A stretch of 64,000 nucleotides of DNA from Hortaea werneckii (lineage: Eukaryota > Ascomycota > Dothideomycetes > Mycosphaerellales > Teratosphaeriaceae). The DNA is taken from assembly GCA_037044905.1 (NCBI GenBank), contig JBAOKB010000045.1, positions 186,001 to 250,000 on the forward strand, given 5' to 3'. Shown piece after piece: positions 43,468 through 55,075 of this stretch. The first letter of the stretch is position 1, and every line of letters begins with the position of its first letter. The translations under genes were made by a program, and so were the position numbers. Below the pieces are notes generated by a model. That model ran no database searches. It was not told the DNA's origin and was given only the letters and a program-made list of their open reading frames with translations.

Positions 43468-44998
43468 CGCTCCGCTTCCACCCAGAAATGCGCCAGATAT
43501 CAGTCGCCGCTGCGTCGCAGCATTCGATAATGACATAGGACTCCGTCATGAAAGCATATGGTAGACCATTAAGACTGCTCCGGCAAGTCAGATCTTCAGC
43601 CAACCGTGTTTGGGCCTTCTACCAACGAATTGGATGGTCGCTGCGTTTGCGACTATTTGATCCATCGGGAGCAATGCTGAATCGCCATTTTGATGCATGC
43701 TCTACATCCTGGGAATATCAATTCAAGCCATCTTCCATCAGCCATCTTCTATCATGTACTGGGCATTTGTCTAGGAATTCATCCGAGCCGACAATGTGAC
43801 CTTCTTTTGTTTGGAGAACGGCTCTTTGCTGTATCACTATGACACCATCTAACTCCTTGCCTCAGAGCTTCGACGATAGAATACATAACCCATTTCACCA
43901 AACCCAATCGCTATTTTTCTCTTCTTAATGTGATGAATCGAGCAGACAGTGGCATAGACCTGACCTCGTCAGCTTCACTGCGATTTCATCAAGGTGTCTT
44001 TGGGCCACGCTACGAGCTTCGTTGAGAATGGCATTAGAATCTCTACCTGAGAGAAAGTGTACTACTTGTTGCTATATCCTTCACATAGAAGCATATGAAG
44101 TGTACAAGGGATGGGCTCTTCAATTGCTATAGGCGGGCACACTCTATCCGTACCGGAATTATTTGCTATGAGGTCTCAGCTTCTGAAGCCTCCTAATACG
44201 AGGCTATGAGTATGACATGTAAGGTCCACTGAGTTCGGAGTCTCATTCGTGAACGATGTGATCATTACAAGTGTAGAAGCTGCGACGAGGTTATCGATGA
44301 ATGGGTGGGTTCTTTGACAGAGAGCCATGTCTCCATTCAGTTCTTCGAACTCCGTCCGCACTTTAGCCGCCCCCATCCTGCATTGGTTCGAGCGGTGAAT
44401 GTGTTTTTTCACTCTCTCCCTCGGAACGAGATTCGCGCCCAACATTTCATATCATGCAGTGCGGAAGTTCTAGAGTTGTTGAAACGGTGACGAAGTGGAT
44501 ATCGTTTGGGCAGCGAACGCCTCACCTCCGGTTTAGTGCGAATTTCATGGGAGAAAATGCGGTGGCTTGACAGCTCGGGCCCGACGCCCATCCACCGCCA
44601 CTCCCACACCGGGAATCCCAGACCCCCGGCCATGGCACAGATAAGTAAGGTTACATGGGTTTTACCGCAACTTTAATTCATTACGCCCCATCCATCCTTG
44701 CCTTCCTTCTCGCACCTGGACAGCTTAGTCTTTCGCTTTGGCAAGAAAGCGAGTGCTCTTTTTCTTCCGTTCAATTTGTGTGTATGATGTTGTCATTCTA
44801 AGGATTCAACGACGACCTACACACGATGGTATACGTAACGCCACACTTTCCAGGAACAGCAGAAAGCACAACGACATATATTCTTTGGGATCCGCGATCC
44901 CTTTGCGCAGCGGGACCTCTCCAGAAGTGGACATTTGAAAGAGGTACTGTCACTGCTGCTGAGTGGACGAGGAGACGAAGGAAGGATTTCCTCCCCGG
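43468..44998. other. intergenic, no gene seen
   Basis: About 1.5 kb before the DUF2235 gene. Short frames only, AT-richer than the flanking coding DNA. The stretch after about 44650 is probably the DUF2235 promoter and leader. Confidence 0.4.
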
Positions 44999-46824
44999 AT
45001 GTCGCGTCCGCCGCCAGAGCCCTCATTGGCTAACACGGCGAAGAGTCGTGGGAGGACTTTACCTGCGTCGCGGCCGAGCAAGCGGTTGATCCTTTGCGAA
45101 GATGGTATGTTCCTCGCCTTGCCTGCTCATCGTATTCAGACTAGAAAGAAGGAGGGTCACAGACCGAGATGATGAACGGAAAGGAAAACAATTTAATCTA
45201 TGCACGAGACTAGGCTCTCTTGAAAAGGACATCAGGTTTCCATTTACCAGACTATCGACCGCTAACCACGCCTTGTCTTCCACACAACAGGCACCTGGCT
45301 TAACTCCGACTCAGGCTCAATCAAAGCCTCCGTCTCCATCCCCAGCAACGTAACCCGCCTCTCGCGCGCCATCAAATCGCAATCCAGCGACGGCATCCCG
45401 CAAGTGGTCTACTACCACTGGGGCGTCGGCGCCGGCGGAGGCGTAGTCGAGAAACTCCGCGGGGCCACGGGCTCCGGCCTCGCGGACATCACGCGCGAAG
45501 GGTACCAATTCATCGCCACGAACTGGATCCCGGGGGACGAGATCTTCATCTTCGGCTTCTCGCGCGGCGCCTACACGGCGCGCGCTATCGCCGGCTTGAT
45601 CGGGGATATCGGCATCCTCACCACGGACGGCCTGCCCTACCTCGGCGAGATCTTCCGCGATGTGCAACACCAGCATGATCGGGACTATGTCCCCAAACAT
45701 CCAGATCTGCCCTTCCCTGATAAGCCGAGCGCGAGTAGTCCTGAGTACAAGGAGGAACTGCGGCGGAGACGGTTGACGCGATTGAATGTGCCGATTCGCG
45801 TGGTAGGCGTGTTTGACACAGTAGGCGCCCTTGGAACACCGAAAATCGGATGGTTGACACGGCTAGGGCTGCAGTCGCGAGAGATGAAGGAGCTGTCCTT
45901 CTACGATACCAGTCTGAGTAATTGCATCGAGTATGCTTTCCAGGCTCTGGCGCTGGATGAGCGACGATTTGCTTTCCAGCCGGCTCTGTGGGAGAAGTTC
46001 CCAGGCAACGAGACGGTGCTGAGACAGGTGTGGTTCCCAGGAGCGCATGCAAATGTGGGTGGCGGGTATGAAGATCAGCAGATCGCCACGATTTCTTTGG
46101 CCTGGATGATGGCGCAGTGTCAGCAGTTTTTGGACTTTGACATCGATTACCTGCTCGATCAGTGGGAGGATGCGGAGGACTATTATGAGAAGCAGGAGGA
46201 GAAGATCCGACCTTGGTCCTTTGGGAGGATCTGGGATGGTCTGTCGGGAATCTACGTTGCGGGCGGAATGAAGATCCGCACCCGGGGAGATACACGGCTA
46301 TCGATCCTACGAACGGGAAGCCGACGAACGATCCCTTGGAAGATACACATGAATACATCCATCCGTCTGTGAGGGCTCGGCTGAAGCTTGGAGGCCCAGG
46401 GGTCGATGATGAAGGGCGGTACGACTGCAGGGCTCTCCATGACTGGAAGCTTATGATCGAAGCTAGAGAGGATGGCGGCAAATGGCCCGATGTCTTCTGG
46501 AGATCGCGGATGAGGCCCGAAGACGGCTTTGCGAAGATCTTGCCTGAAGCTCCGCTCAAGGCGCTTGAGGTCGAGCTGTTGCAGTATGATCCCGAGACGA
46601 GGGAATATGTGCTGCGTCCTTCTGGAGTGCGTCAAGGAGGAGCACGCGGGAGCGTGGCAGGAGTAAGCGGCCTGATTGATGATCATTACGGCCCTCTGAG
46701 CATGCAAATTGTCTCAAATGCGGAAACCCCGGTCTTTTCTGACCCTGCTCGCCCACTGAAGGACAATAATGGCAGAGGAGATCCGCAATCGACTGTCGCT
46801 GAAACCCTAGGAAGTCCGCTGTAA
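44999..46824 (+). CDS. DUF2235 alpha/beta-hydrolase-like protein, one frameshift
   Basis: Exons 44999-45104 and 45291-46824 (186-bp intron), 546 residues once a one-base break is allowed for. The DUF2235 domain covers most of it: KRLILCEDG then TWLNSDSG across the splice (the family's C-x-DGTW-like start), VVYYHWGVGAG, the nucleophile-elbow motif FGFSRGAYTAR (G-F-S-R-G), RVVGVFDTVGALG (Asp), the YAFQALALDERR block and VWFPGAHANVGGGY with the His. Family members are predicted serine hydrolases; bacterial relatives are Tle1-type lipases, and fungal roles are not settled. No signal peptide. The frame changes in the CCC run at 46281-46283 (one base short) before the conserved YTAIDPTNGKPTN block. 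Confidence 0.86.
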
Positions 46825-46834
46825 GACCCTTCCC

Positions 46835-47906
46835 TCACTTTGGCTTCGGCTTCCGGATCACCACATTCCCGGTCTCCTGCAATTGCCACCCCACACCCGC
46901 CTTCACCAGATCAGGCCAGGAAGCATCACCACACCGCTCCACAAACCCTTTGTCAGCATTCATATACCCCCGACCCAAACACTTCAAAGCATGCAACCGC
47001 ATCCGCTCTGCGGCAAACTCCATGATCGACCGCTGATACCCATCGACTACGCGCTTAGTCCGCCAAAATCGCACCCAATCATCGTGCACCAGGCTCATCA
47101 GCACGCTGCCCACCCTGTGCTCCCCATGCCTGAACGCCATGCGTGCGGCGAACGCCTCCATCAGCTCATTTTGCCGACACGCGAGGTCTAGGATGTAATA
47201 CCCCGCGAACTCCTGCAGCTCGGACGGCGCAAGCGGGGTGCATGGATGGATCTCATGCAGTAAGTACAGAGACTGGGTTGGTAAGATTCCCAATGGCCTG
47301 TTAGAATACTGGCGTGGATGATGAAAATGTACGCCCGTTGGGCGAAGCGGTCGCGGCGGCGGGAGCCGAGGATGCCTTCACGGAGCTTGCGCATCGCCAT
47401 CAGGATATTAGGCATGTCGTTAGGCCGCTCGGTGGAGGAAATTTGCCGTGGAAGATCGGGTCTGTGGGATACGGATGCATCTTTTGATGTTGATGTGTTC
47501 GAAGATGATGAAGGTTGGGAAAGAGAAGCAGGACCCGACTTCGTCTCCTTGATGGAGAGCGCCGTGAAGGCCTTCTCTAGCTCCTCCCCGCCTCCGGACG
47601 TAGCGCAGAATTTCATGTACCGTTCTACGATCTTCGTGTAGTAGCTCTCCTGGTTCTTATGGTCGTGCAATCTGTTGTCTGGTTGTTAGCATCATTCGCC
47701 ACTTCAATCGACCACTGTCCGACATGATAGCCTGTGGGGACATACTTCGTCTCCCCCTTCGATGGCAGACCGTACACGTCGAGCGGATCGATAACGGCGG
47801 GCTTGAGCCGGCTCCATGCCCCAGACGGTCCTCTTCGTGCCTGTGGACGCATGGCCCCCATCCCTTGGGATCGCGGTGCGGCGTCTTTTCCGGAATTACG
47901 GGACAT
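46835..47906 (-). CDS. CSN8/PSD8/eIF3k-domain protein, one frameshift
   Basis: Exons 47746-47906 and 46835-47671 (74-bp intron), about 332 residues after one break. N-terminus SRNSGKDAAPRSQG is disordered, then SRLKPAVIDPLDVYGLPSKG. Residues ~125-330 match the SAC3/GANP/CSN8-type helical domain: MPNILMAMRKLREGIL, AYIFIIHASILTGHWESY, EFAGYYILDLACRQNELMEA, FWRTKRVVDGYQRSIMEFAA and MRLHALKCLGRGYM. Found widely in fungi, it may be a proteasome lid, signalosome or mRNA-export related subunit; which one cannot be read. The frame changes at 47268-47272 (one base short). Ends convergent with DUF2235, stops only 10 bp apart. Confidence 0.75.
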
Positions 47907-48319
47907 TTCTTCTTTCTTTGCCCCCCAAGTCCAAGGTTTCACGTCGATCTCAGATTTCTTAGACCTTTCGCATGCCAGTCAAATGTCGCATGGGCTTGAT
48001 GAAGACTGGCTGTGCGTTTCAAATGGTTCGTTATTGTTGTTGACGATGAGGTGGTTCGACGGGTTGGTCTGTTTACTGGACAGTGGGGCCTCCCCCACGA
48101 AAGTCAGAGGGAAACCCTTCCCAGTTTCGCCGATAACAGTCCTAGCGTGGCAGGCACGCCTTAGACATCGCACTGCGTCTGATATTACGTCCGTACGACG
48201 AGTGCTTGATTATAATAAATCTACACTGTCCTCCTCGCCGGTTTCGAGATCCATTTCGAGCATTCAATCGAACCGCTCTGGGATTCCGAGCGGAAGCCCA
48301 ATAGGCGGCCTAAGAAACA
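47907..48319. promoter_or_regulatory. divergent promoter region, CSN8-like / PAQR
   Basis: 413 bp between divergent starts. No specific site recognised. Confidence 0.4.
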
Positions 48320-49322
48320 ATGGGCGTGAAACCCGGAGATTCCGATAGCTCGGCCGAACCGGACACGAGCATCACCCAAACCACGGAGAAGCGCGCACAA
48401 GAGGCTCTAACATTACTATGGCACGAACTACCAGACTGGTTAAAAGACAATCACTTCATCCGGAGCGGCTATCGACCGCCTTCGAGCTCATACACGAAAT
48501 CCGCAGCCAGTATAACGCAGCTTCACAATGAAAGCATCAACATCTGGACACACCTTATCGGCGCCGCTTTGGCCTTGACAGCTGGAGTGACAATCTACAC
48601 GCGCCTACGACCACGATTTGCACTAGCTACGGAGGAAGATGTTCTAGTCTTCTCATGCTTCTTCCTCGGCGCTATCGCCTGTTTAGGGATGTCGAGTACC
48701 TATCACACCATCTCCAACCACTCTGAAGCCGTGGCGAAATTCGGGAATAGATTGGATTATATTGGAATTGTATTCTTGATCTGGGGGTCGTTCATTCCTT
48801 CCATCTACTATGGATTTTCTGCCGAGCCTACCCTGATTCGTTTGTACTGGACCCAGATCACAACGATAGGAGCAGGAACTCTGGGAGTCGTGCTATTGCC
48901 GAAGTTCCGATCGCCGGGCTGGAGGCCTTTCCGCGCTTTCATGTTCGTTGCGATGGGGATGAGTGCGCTTGTGCCGGTGGTTCACGGAATGAGGCTATAC
49001 GGCCTCGCTCAGCTCGAAGAGAAGATTGGATTATCGTGGCTGGTAACTCAAGGCATGCTTTATGTAGCGGGAGCTGCGGTAAGTGGGAAGCGTATAGCGA
49101 GAGCAGTGAAGAGGCTTTGATAAGTGCTGATACTGTTTGCAGATCTATGCGGCGCGTGTACCTGAACGCTGGTCCCCAGGCTCCTTCGACCTCGTCGGCA
49201 GCTCCCACCAGATCTTCCATGTATTGGTGGTGCTCGCGGCGGCGGCGCACCTTGTTGGGTTGTTGAAAGCTTTCGATTTCGAGCACAGCCATCGCGTAGG
49301 GCTTGCGACACAAAATGTATAA
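48320..49322 (+). CDS. PAQR (adiponectin receptor/hemolysin III) membrane protein, IZH-like
   Basis: Exons 48320-49078 and 49143-49322 (64-bp intron), 312 residues, intact. Seven membrane segments. Cytosolic N-terminus ends in DNHFIRSGYRPP, then the PAQR block LHNESINIWTHLIGAAL. MSSTYHTISNHS carries the first zinc-site His, and SSHQIFHVLVVLAA carries the H-x-x-x-H pair in the last helix. Fungal IZH proteins take part in zinc and sterol homeostasis and signalling; ligand unknown. Ends convergent with YIP1. Confidence 0.93.
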
Positions 49323-49564
49323 GCCAGGAAGCTCGGTTTTGTCTAATTGTTTAGATGGATGCAAGGTTTGACGGCAGTAAAACCAAGAGGGGTAGACAAT
49401 TATGGCGTTAGCAGATAGTGAAGTCGATAGCTATGGTTAGAGTACTGTCCAGTTCATCCCAGCTAGATTGCAAACTGCAGGTGACAGTATCGTGCTGCCA
49501 TTTGAGCTCACAGTCATCGGCTCAGCTATGGGATCTTCAAATCCTTCGGCAGTAGTTGATCATC

Positions 49565-50590
49565 TTAAGTCCCCTGCGCCATGGCTGTCATCTTGCCCTG
49601 TCCACGGCTGCTGAAGATAGCCATGATCCCAAAACCCACGTAGAACAGTCCAAGAGGGTACGCAACCAACCCTCGCATGTTGGTCATCCGCCCGACTACA
49701 CAGAACATAGCAGAGCTCGAGTAGGTGCACCACGCAATCGCCAAACTGACTAAGCAGTAACCCAAAAACGAATCGAGTGGCAGCACCACACCCAGCAAGC
49801 TTGCAAACACCAACGGTAACAGGCAGTAACCCAACACGCTACTGCTTCGACCGAGAGTCAAAGTCGAACTAAAGTTCGCGGAGCCATGGTGACTGCTCTG
49901 TGCCTGCTGAGCGGCCTGAACTTCCTCAGGAGCTAACGGTGGGCTCATCATACTAAAGATGAAGTTCAAGCTGAAGGCTCCTAGGGCCGCGAGACCGCAC
50001 ACGTAGCCGAACCAGAGCTTTCCTGTCAGCAACAAGAAGGTGCCGAAGAGTCCGCAGAAGAGGAATGGGCCCGCCAGGTCTGAGTCGTCCATGATGTGGT
50101 TGTCTATGCGGGTAAAGGGATTCAGGACTGTGAGTGTCTATTTGAGAACGATGTTAGCAAGATGATCCTCAAAGCACCCGTATATGCCTAGTGTAGCCAG
50201 GAAGCTACATTCAGGAATGCACAGCCTACCTTCGTCTGAATATGTTGGAAGTTGACCCCTAGCTCTTCCAATAAGGGCGGCTCGCCTTCATAACCCTCCG
50301 TACCGAACGCCGCTAGCCAACCTGTCCGCAGTCCACCCTGACCTGTTCCCATCTGCCCACTTGCCCTGGTGCCCCGGGAAAGCCCCAAACCCAAAGTTGG
50401 CAGCGCTTGAGCCTCCATATCCGCTCTGAGGGTAGGCACCGCTTTGTGCCCCTCCGCCGAATGCCTGGAATGGGGTTGTTTGGCCGGAGACGGGCTGTTG
50501 TGAATATGATGACTGGTAGAAGTTCAGGTTGTTCTGGGCGGCGTAAGACGAGGATGCAGCAGGATTCGGTTGGTAGCCATATGGGGCCAT
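49565..50590 (-). CDS. YIP1: YIP1, Rab-interacting Golgi/ER membrane protein, one frameshift
   Basis: Exons 50230-50590 and 49565-50137 (92-bp intron). Exon 1 is 361 nt, one more than the frame allows; with that base discounted the product is 310 residues. The Gln/Gly/Tyr-rich cytosolic N-terminus (YQPNPAASSSYAAQ, GFGAFPGH) leads to the diagnostic GEPPLLEELGVNFQHI, then T-L-T-V-L-N-P and MDDSDLAGPFLFCGLFGTFLLL. Five hydrophobic segments follow, as in Yip1, which helps Rab GTPases in ER-Golgi vesicle budding. The break lies between about 50340 and 50365. No other damage seen. Confidence 0.93.
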
Positions 50591-51640
50591 TGTGACGGTT
50601 AGGGGCTAGTGATCGTGGTGTCTTGTTCTTCTCTTGGAGTCAATACAAAAGGAAAGGCTTGGAAGAGCTTCTCTGTCTTGGAAGGGTTCTTTTGCCCTGT
50701 TGGTGGCAACTAAGTGCTTTCAATATGTGTCTTCTGCTTTTGGCAAGTTGTTTCTAGATCGCTGAGGTGGGCTGCTGTCAGGTCGCGCTGGCACGGCAGC
50801 CTGAGGCGCGCAATAATCTCACCCGTGGACGCCCCCGCTGACCGCTCGGGCCCTTTCTCGCCTTCCTCGTTCTCCATCTCCCTGCCTTTATCGTCTGCCT
50901 TCCTCATCTGCACGACCTCACACTACACCCACCTGACAATTTTTGTATGTTTTACATTGCAATTCTACTGGCTGTGACTGCGCAAGGCCGTCGAGGCCCT
51001 AATGACTGCATTGAAGCGACACAAGCCCCGGATCTTACGGTACTCATACACATCGCGAAACCATGCAGACGCGAACGCCTTGTGTGATGAATCAGCTTCA
51101 CTGGACAGCAGACGTATTTTGCAGCAAAGTGATATCTTCCGTGATGCCTCGCGAAAACTACATGCCAAGCTTGACTTGGTTCGATTTCTTTGTTTCGGTT
51201 CACTGCAAAAAGGTATTATCTAGCGACCCTTGCCGGATCCGGCAACATCTCTATTGCAACAGGTACCAGTAACCGGGATCACACCATCTGCTTCGCTACC
51301 GACTGCTTTCGTCTGGAACATCTTGTGTTACCACTGTTGCAATTGCCCTTTGCATGGCCAAGACCGGACTTTGAACAAAAGACGTTGGCAGTGAAGGAGC
51401 CTCTCCCACGTTGCTCCAAGATGACATCGTAGATGTGCGAGCGAACGCCCATTGACAATGAAGAGGTAGACCGAATACTACGCATAGTCGTTCTCTCCTC
51501 TCCCCGCTCCTTTCTCGTTTTCAAAGGGTGAGACTTCGTCAATTCACTGTACATATTTTGTCTTGCAAGATTAAAAGGCTCCAGCCATTTGAGCGCCACC
51601 TTGATTGATCCTTTCAAGAAACCGAGATTCAGTCGCAACC
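50591..51640. other. divergent promoter region, YIP1 / helical protein
   Basis: 1.05 kb between divergent starts. Only short frames, none with recognisable features. Confidence 0.4.
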
Positions 51641-52738
51641 ATGTCAACAACCAGTGTTGCTACGAAGCAACTCCATTGGACACAGCGCATCGCTCTCATC
51701 AGGCACAATCTCCATGCGGCAAGTCGGAGTGGTGAGTTCGTCTTCTTCAAGACACTGCAAGCGGGAGACTTCATAGAAGGCACGAATCACGTTGCGACTT
51801 TGAGCGCAGCGATTGGCGATGATGCCGATACCGTGCTGGCCGCAATGGATAATCTCAACGCCGGTCTTGCGTATGTTCATGAGGACGCATTTAAGGCGGT
51901 ATATGACAGCCTGAAGGAGAAGATGCGAGGTGAGGACTCAGAAGGAAACAAATCCAAGCTGCACGTCGACATAGCTATGCAGAAGAACAAGGCGGATATG
52001 GCGATCGACAAGATGGCTGGCTCGGCCATCGGTCTAATACAGATGCAGCCTGAGCATGTGCAAGATACAGCAGCCAACGTCTGGATCACTGGCGTGTCAA
52101 TTGTCGCCGATGCAATGGAGATTGCTCTGCGCGAGATGGACAGCCTTGAATACAAGCTAGATGACTTCATCCGCATGGAAGAAAGCTGGAACATAGTCAA
52201 GGCCTCCGTCGTCGGCTCGATCACTGGTCTCAAAGGTGTCTTCTCCCTGATGGACCCAGGTAGCCCGCAAGGCGAACGACCCTCTCCTCGATCCGCTTCC
52301 ATTGCCTCGGCCAGTAGTGCAGTCTTCCGACGTCTCTCAAACGCCTTCACCTATACGAACACCCCCTCCCAACCCAGCTCACGCCAGGCTAGCATAGCCT
52401 CCACAAGCTCCTTGCCAGCTCCAAACATCAACGCGAACTTCGCCAACTTCGCCCGGAACAATTCGATCAGTAGCCAGAACAGCCCCATCTACCGCACTCC
52501 CAACTACGTCCGTAACAGCATCAGCAATGGCTGTCCCACTAGTATGCCGGCTAGCAACAGTAACTGGGGTTTCCATAAACTGCCTATGGTGCCTCCGACT
52601 CCGGCTTATGAGGAGCAGGCTGATCCGTTTGACACCTCGGTCGCTCCTTCTGTGCCAGATGTCCCGGCTGTACCGGAGATTGCTGCGACTGCTAGTCCTG
52701 CGCCACATGAGAGGCGAATGAGTATGATGGTCAATTAG
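51641..52738 (+). CDS. uncharacterised helical protein with Ser/Pro-rich tail
   Basis: Single exon, 365 residues from the ATG at 51641 (MSTTSVATKQ). Residues 1-~205 look mostly alpha-helical: LIRHNLHAASRSGEFVFFKT, a heptad-like LDEVE-type segment (ALREMDSLEYKLDDFIRMEE) and small-residue helices. Residues ~210-365 are disordered and rich in Ser, Pro and Asn (SIASASSAVFRRLSNAF, SSRQASIASTSS), ending ERRMSMMVN; several are R-x-x-S-type sites that kinases could use. No signal peptide, no membrane segment, no family recognised. Confidence 0.75.
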   Translation: MSTTSVATKQLHWTQRIALIRHNLHAASRSGEFVFFKTLQAGDFIEGTNHVATLSAAIGDDADTVLAAMDNLNAGLAYVHEDAFKAVYDSLKEKMRGEDSEGNKSKLHVDIAMQKNKADMAIDKMAGSAIGLIQMQPEHVQDTAANVWITGVSIVADAMEIALREMDSLEYKLDDFIRMEESWNIVKASVVGSITGLKGVFSLMDPGSPQGERPSPRSASIASASSAVFRRLSNAFTYTNTPSQPSSRQASIASTSSLPAPNINANFANFARNNSISSQNSPIYRTPNYVRNSISNGCPTSMPASNSNWGFHKLPMVPPTPAYEEQADPFDTSVAPSVPDVPAVPEIAATASPAPHERRMSMMVN

Positions 52739-53114
52739 AATGTTTTTTTTATTGGGAGTTAATGCGTATTTCTTTGCTATCTGCGAATTTAGTAATATTT
52801 TCTGGTGCTTATCTGGATTGCGATGAATACGGCTGTACATAATGAGATTTGAACGTGTGAATAAATGTGATACCTAGTAATTATACAAACGCAAAGCTTT
52901 CCATTCACATTTTCGGGTCTGTGCAAGTGGAGAGGGAACCTTTGAACCTCACTTCGGCCGGGGTATTGACTTTCTTCCGCGCCTGCCGAACGCGGCTTTG
53001 CCCCTTCCTTCATGACTTTCAACCTCCCTACCCGCGAAGTTTGTGAGTCTACCATTCAACTTTGAGAGACCATCATTCTTCTTCGTTCATACAACAACAG
53101 CAACAACGACAACA
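52739..53114. other. intergenic, no gene seen
   Basis: Short AT-rich 3' flank and the pyrimidine/CAA-rich leader of HRI1 (CAACAACAACGACAAC near 53090-53114). Confidence 0.45.
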
Positions 53115-54007
53115 ATGACGCCTAACATCTCCATCCGCGAGTCCATCCGTTGGATCCCCGATCCTTTCAGCGAGCCGACATCCACTCGTGTCCTGACCTC
53201 GGCCGCGAAACGTTTCGTCGACATCCGCGTTCTGAAGGACTCATCCTTGTCGCAGGATGATTCCACTTCAACAGAAAGTACAGGTAATACTTCTCTGCTC
53301 CTACATTCATCCAATTCAAGAAAAGATCAAAAATCAATCAAAAATAAAAATGAAAGCATCCAATGTACGAACAAATTTCCTAAAACCCCCATCCTCCAGA
53401 CCTCAAGCCCTTCTACGCCCTCGACTGGGCCTTCGCCGGCACCTCCTCGTCTTCCGTCGGATCGCCCGATGAGAATGGCAACGCGGTCGCGCACTGTGAA
53501 TGGCGGCACTGGATCGACAACCGCACCGAGAGACCCGAAGATGTCGTCGACGAAGGCAAGATGTACCCGATTGAGGGGGACGAGCAGCGCTCGCTCGAGA
53601 AGGGTAGGATGGTGAATCCCGATACGGGACGCATGACGGAGTATGAGGAGATCTGGCGGGATGTCGATGCGGTGGGGATTCCGGAGGATGTTGGGGATGA
53701 GGGAGCGGGGGCAGAGGACGAATGGAAGGTGAGTGCCGTTTTGATTCTCGACGAGCCGGAGCAGCGAGCACGGGGCATGGTGATTAGGATTGGGCAGTAC
53801 TGCCAGGGCGTGTTGCGGGTGAAGGGGGAGTTCAGTTTGGAGAGGTGGGAGTGGGTTGGGGAGGAGAAGGGCTGGGAGAGGAAGGTTAAGATGGGGAGTC
53901 TGTTCTTGCCGTGTGGTCCAGCGATGGATGTCTTGGGGATGGGGGTGGGGAGTCAGGTGAAGCATGGTGATTTTCGATGGGAGGTGGTGGAGCTAGACTA
54001 CTTTTAA
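53115..54007 (+). CDS. HRI1 family protein
   Basis: Exons 53115-53283 and 53400-54007 (116-bp intron), 258 residues, intact. Landmarks of the fungal HRI1 beta-barrel family: SIRESIRWIPDPFSEPTSTR, VDIRVLKDSS, then in exon 2 DWAFAGTSSS, HCEWRHWIDNRTE, DEGKMYPIEG, LEKGRMVNPDTGRMTEYEEI and the C-terminal GDFRWEVVELDYF. Yeast Hri1 binds Hrr25 and affects protein secretion; the reaction, if any, is unknown. Confidence 0.85.
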
Positions 54008-54083
54008 GATGCCGAATGAGAGAAGATCGTGCCCGAGAGGAAGGGAAGGTATGACAACATATGGGGTGATAGTATGAGAAGCC

Positions 54084-55075
54084 CCATACGATTACGACGA
54101 GATGCATTCAGAATTCAGAAGCTTTTCTCCTGTGTTTCAAACCTCTGTTCAGGTAACGTAAAGCGTTAAAGTATTATAGTACTCATACGATGGTTGCGAG
54201 ATACAATTGGAATCCTAAAAGCTGTATTCCTATGTTTCCCACCTTTGCTTGACGTGTTATGGCAACGTAAAGCATGATAGTATGATAACCCTCGTACGAC
54301 GATTATGAGATGCATTCGGAGTTCTGTCAGTTTTCTCCTGTGGTTCAACCCTCTGCATGGCACGGTATGGCAACGTATTTGGTGATAAAGTTCAACCCCC
54401 CGTACGACGATTATGAGATGCATTCGGAACTCTAGAAGCTGCTCGCCTGTCTTGAACCTCTGCTTAGCACGCTGTGGTAACTTACAGCGTGAAAGCATAA
54501 TAATCCATATACGATAGTTGCGAGATACAATCAGAAACCCGTAAGTTGATCTTTTGTAGTGCTCAAGGTATCTGCTTCAGGCGAATCCGATGCCGTGATG
54601 TGGATACTATGATTTCCTGACGTAGTAGGATATTGTTGGGTTGCGTGAATGCCTCCACCGGTCTCGGTATCAAATATCTCGATAGCGATGTCCGTGTAAT
54701 AATACGTTTGGGATAATCTGTATGAAGGTGGAGCGTTGGTAGAAATCATCTCTTTTTCAGCGTCTTCGATTGTTGACTGGTTGGATGTGTGCCCCGAAAC
54801 ATAACAACGTAAGGGTTGATAGCATGATAATGTTCATGCGATGGTTGCGAGATACAATTAAACCCAAGAACGTGTACTCTTGTAGTGCTAAAGGAGGAGG
54901 TAATAGATGGTGCTGTAAGGTGCAAAAGTATAACAAGCCTCCTTAGATGGTTCCGAGATGCAATCGTAATCCTAGATTCTGTTTACCTGTAGTGCTTAAG
55001 ATGGGTGTGAGGGATGGTAAGGTATGACAGTATGGTAATAGTAATACGATGGTTGTGAGATACAACCAGCATCCT
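54084..55075. repeat. degenerate ~105-bp tandem minisatellite, about eight copies
   Basis: A core of about 28 bp (TACGAYGRTTRYGAGATRCA followed by WTYRGAAYCC) recurs with starts near 54087, 54186, 54295, 54403, 54510, then 54837, 54944 and 55045. Spacing is 99-109 bp within each block, and the 327-bp gap is three units long, so one or two copies there are too decayed to see. The flanking parts (CTCCTGTGTTTCAAACCTCT, GGCAACGTAAAGC, GATAGTATGATA) repeat too. Copies differ mostly by A/G and C/T changes. Confidence 0.75.

Noticed and set aside
53327..53965. 212-codon minus-strand frame over HRI1
   Set aside because: Antisense of HRI1 exon 2, Pro/Leu-rich shadow.
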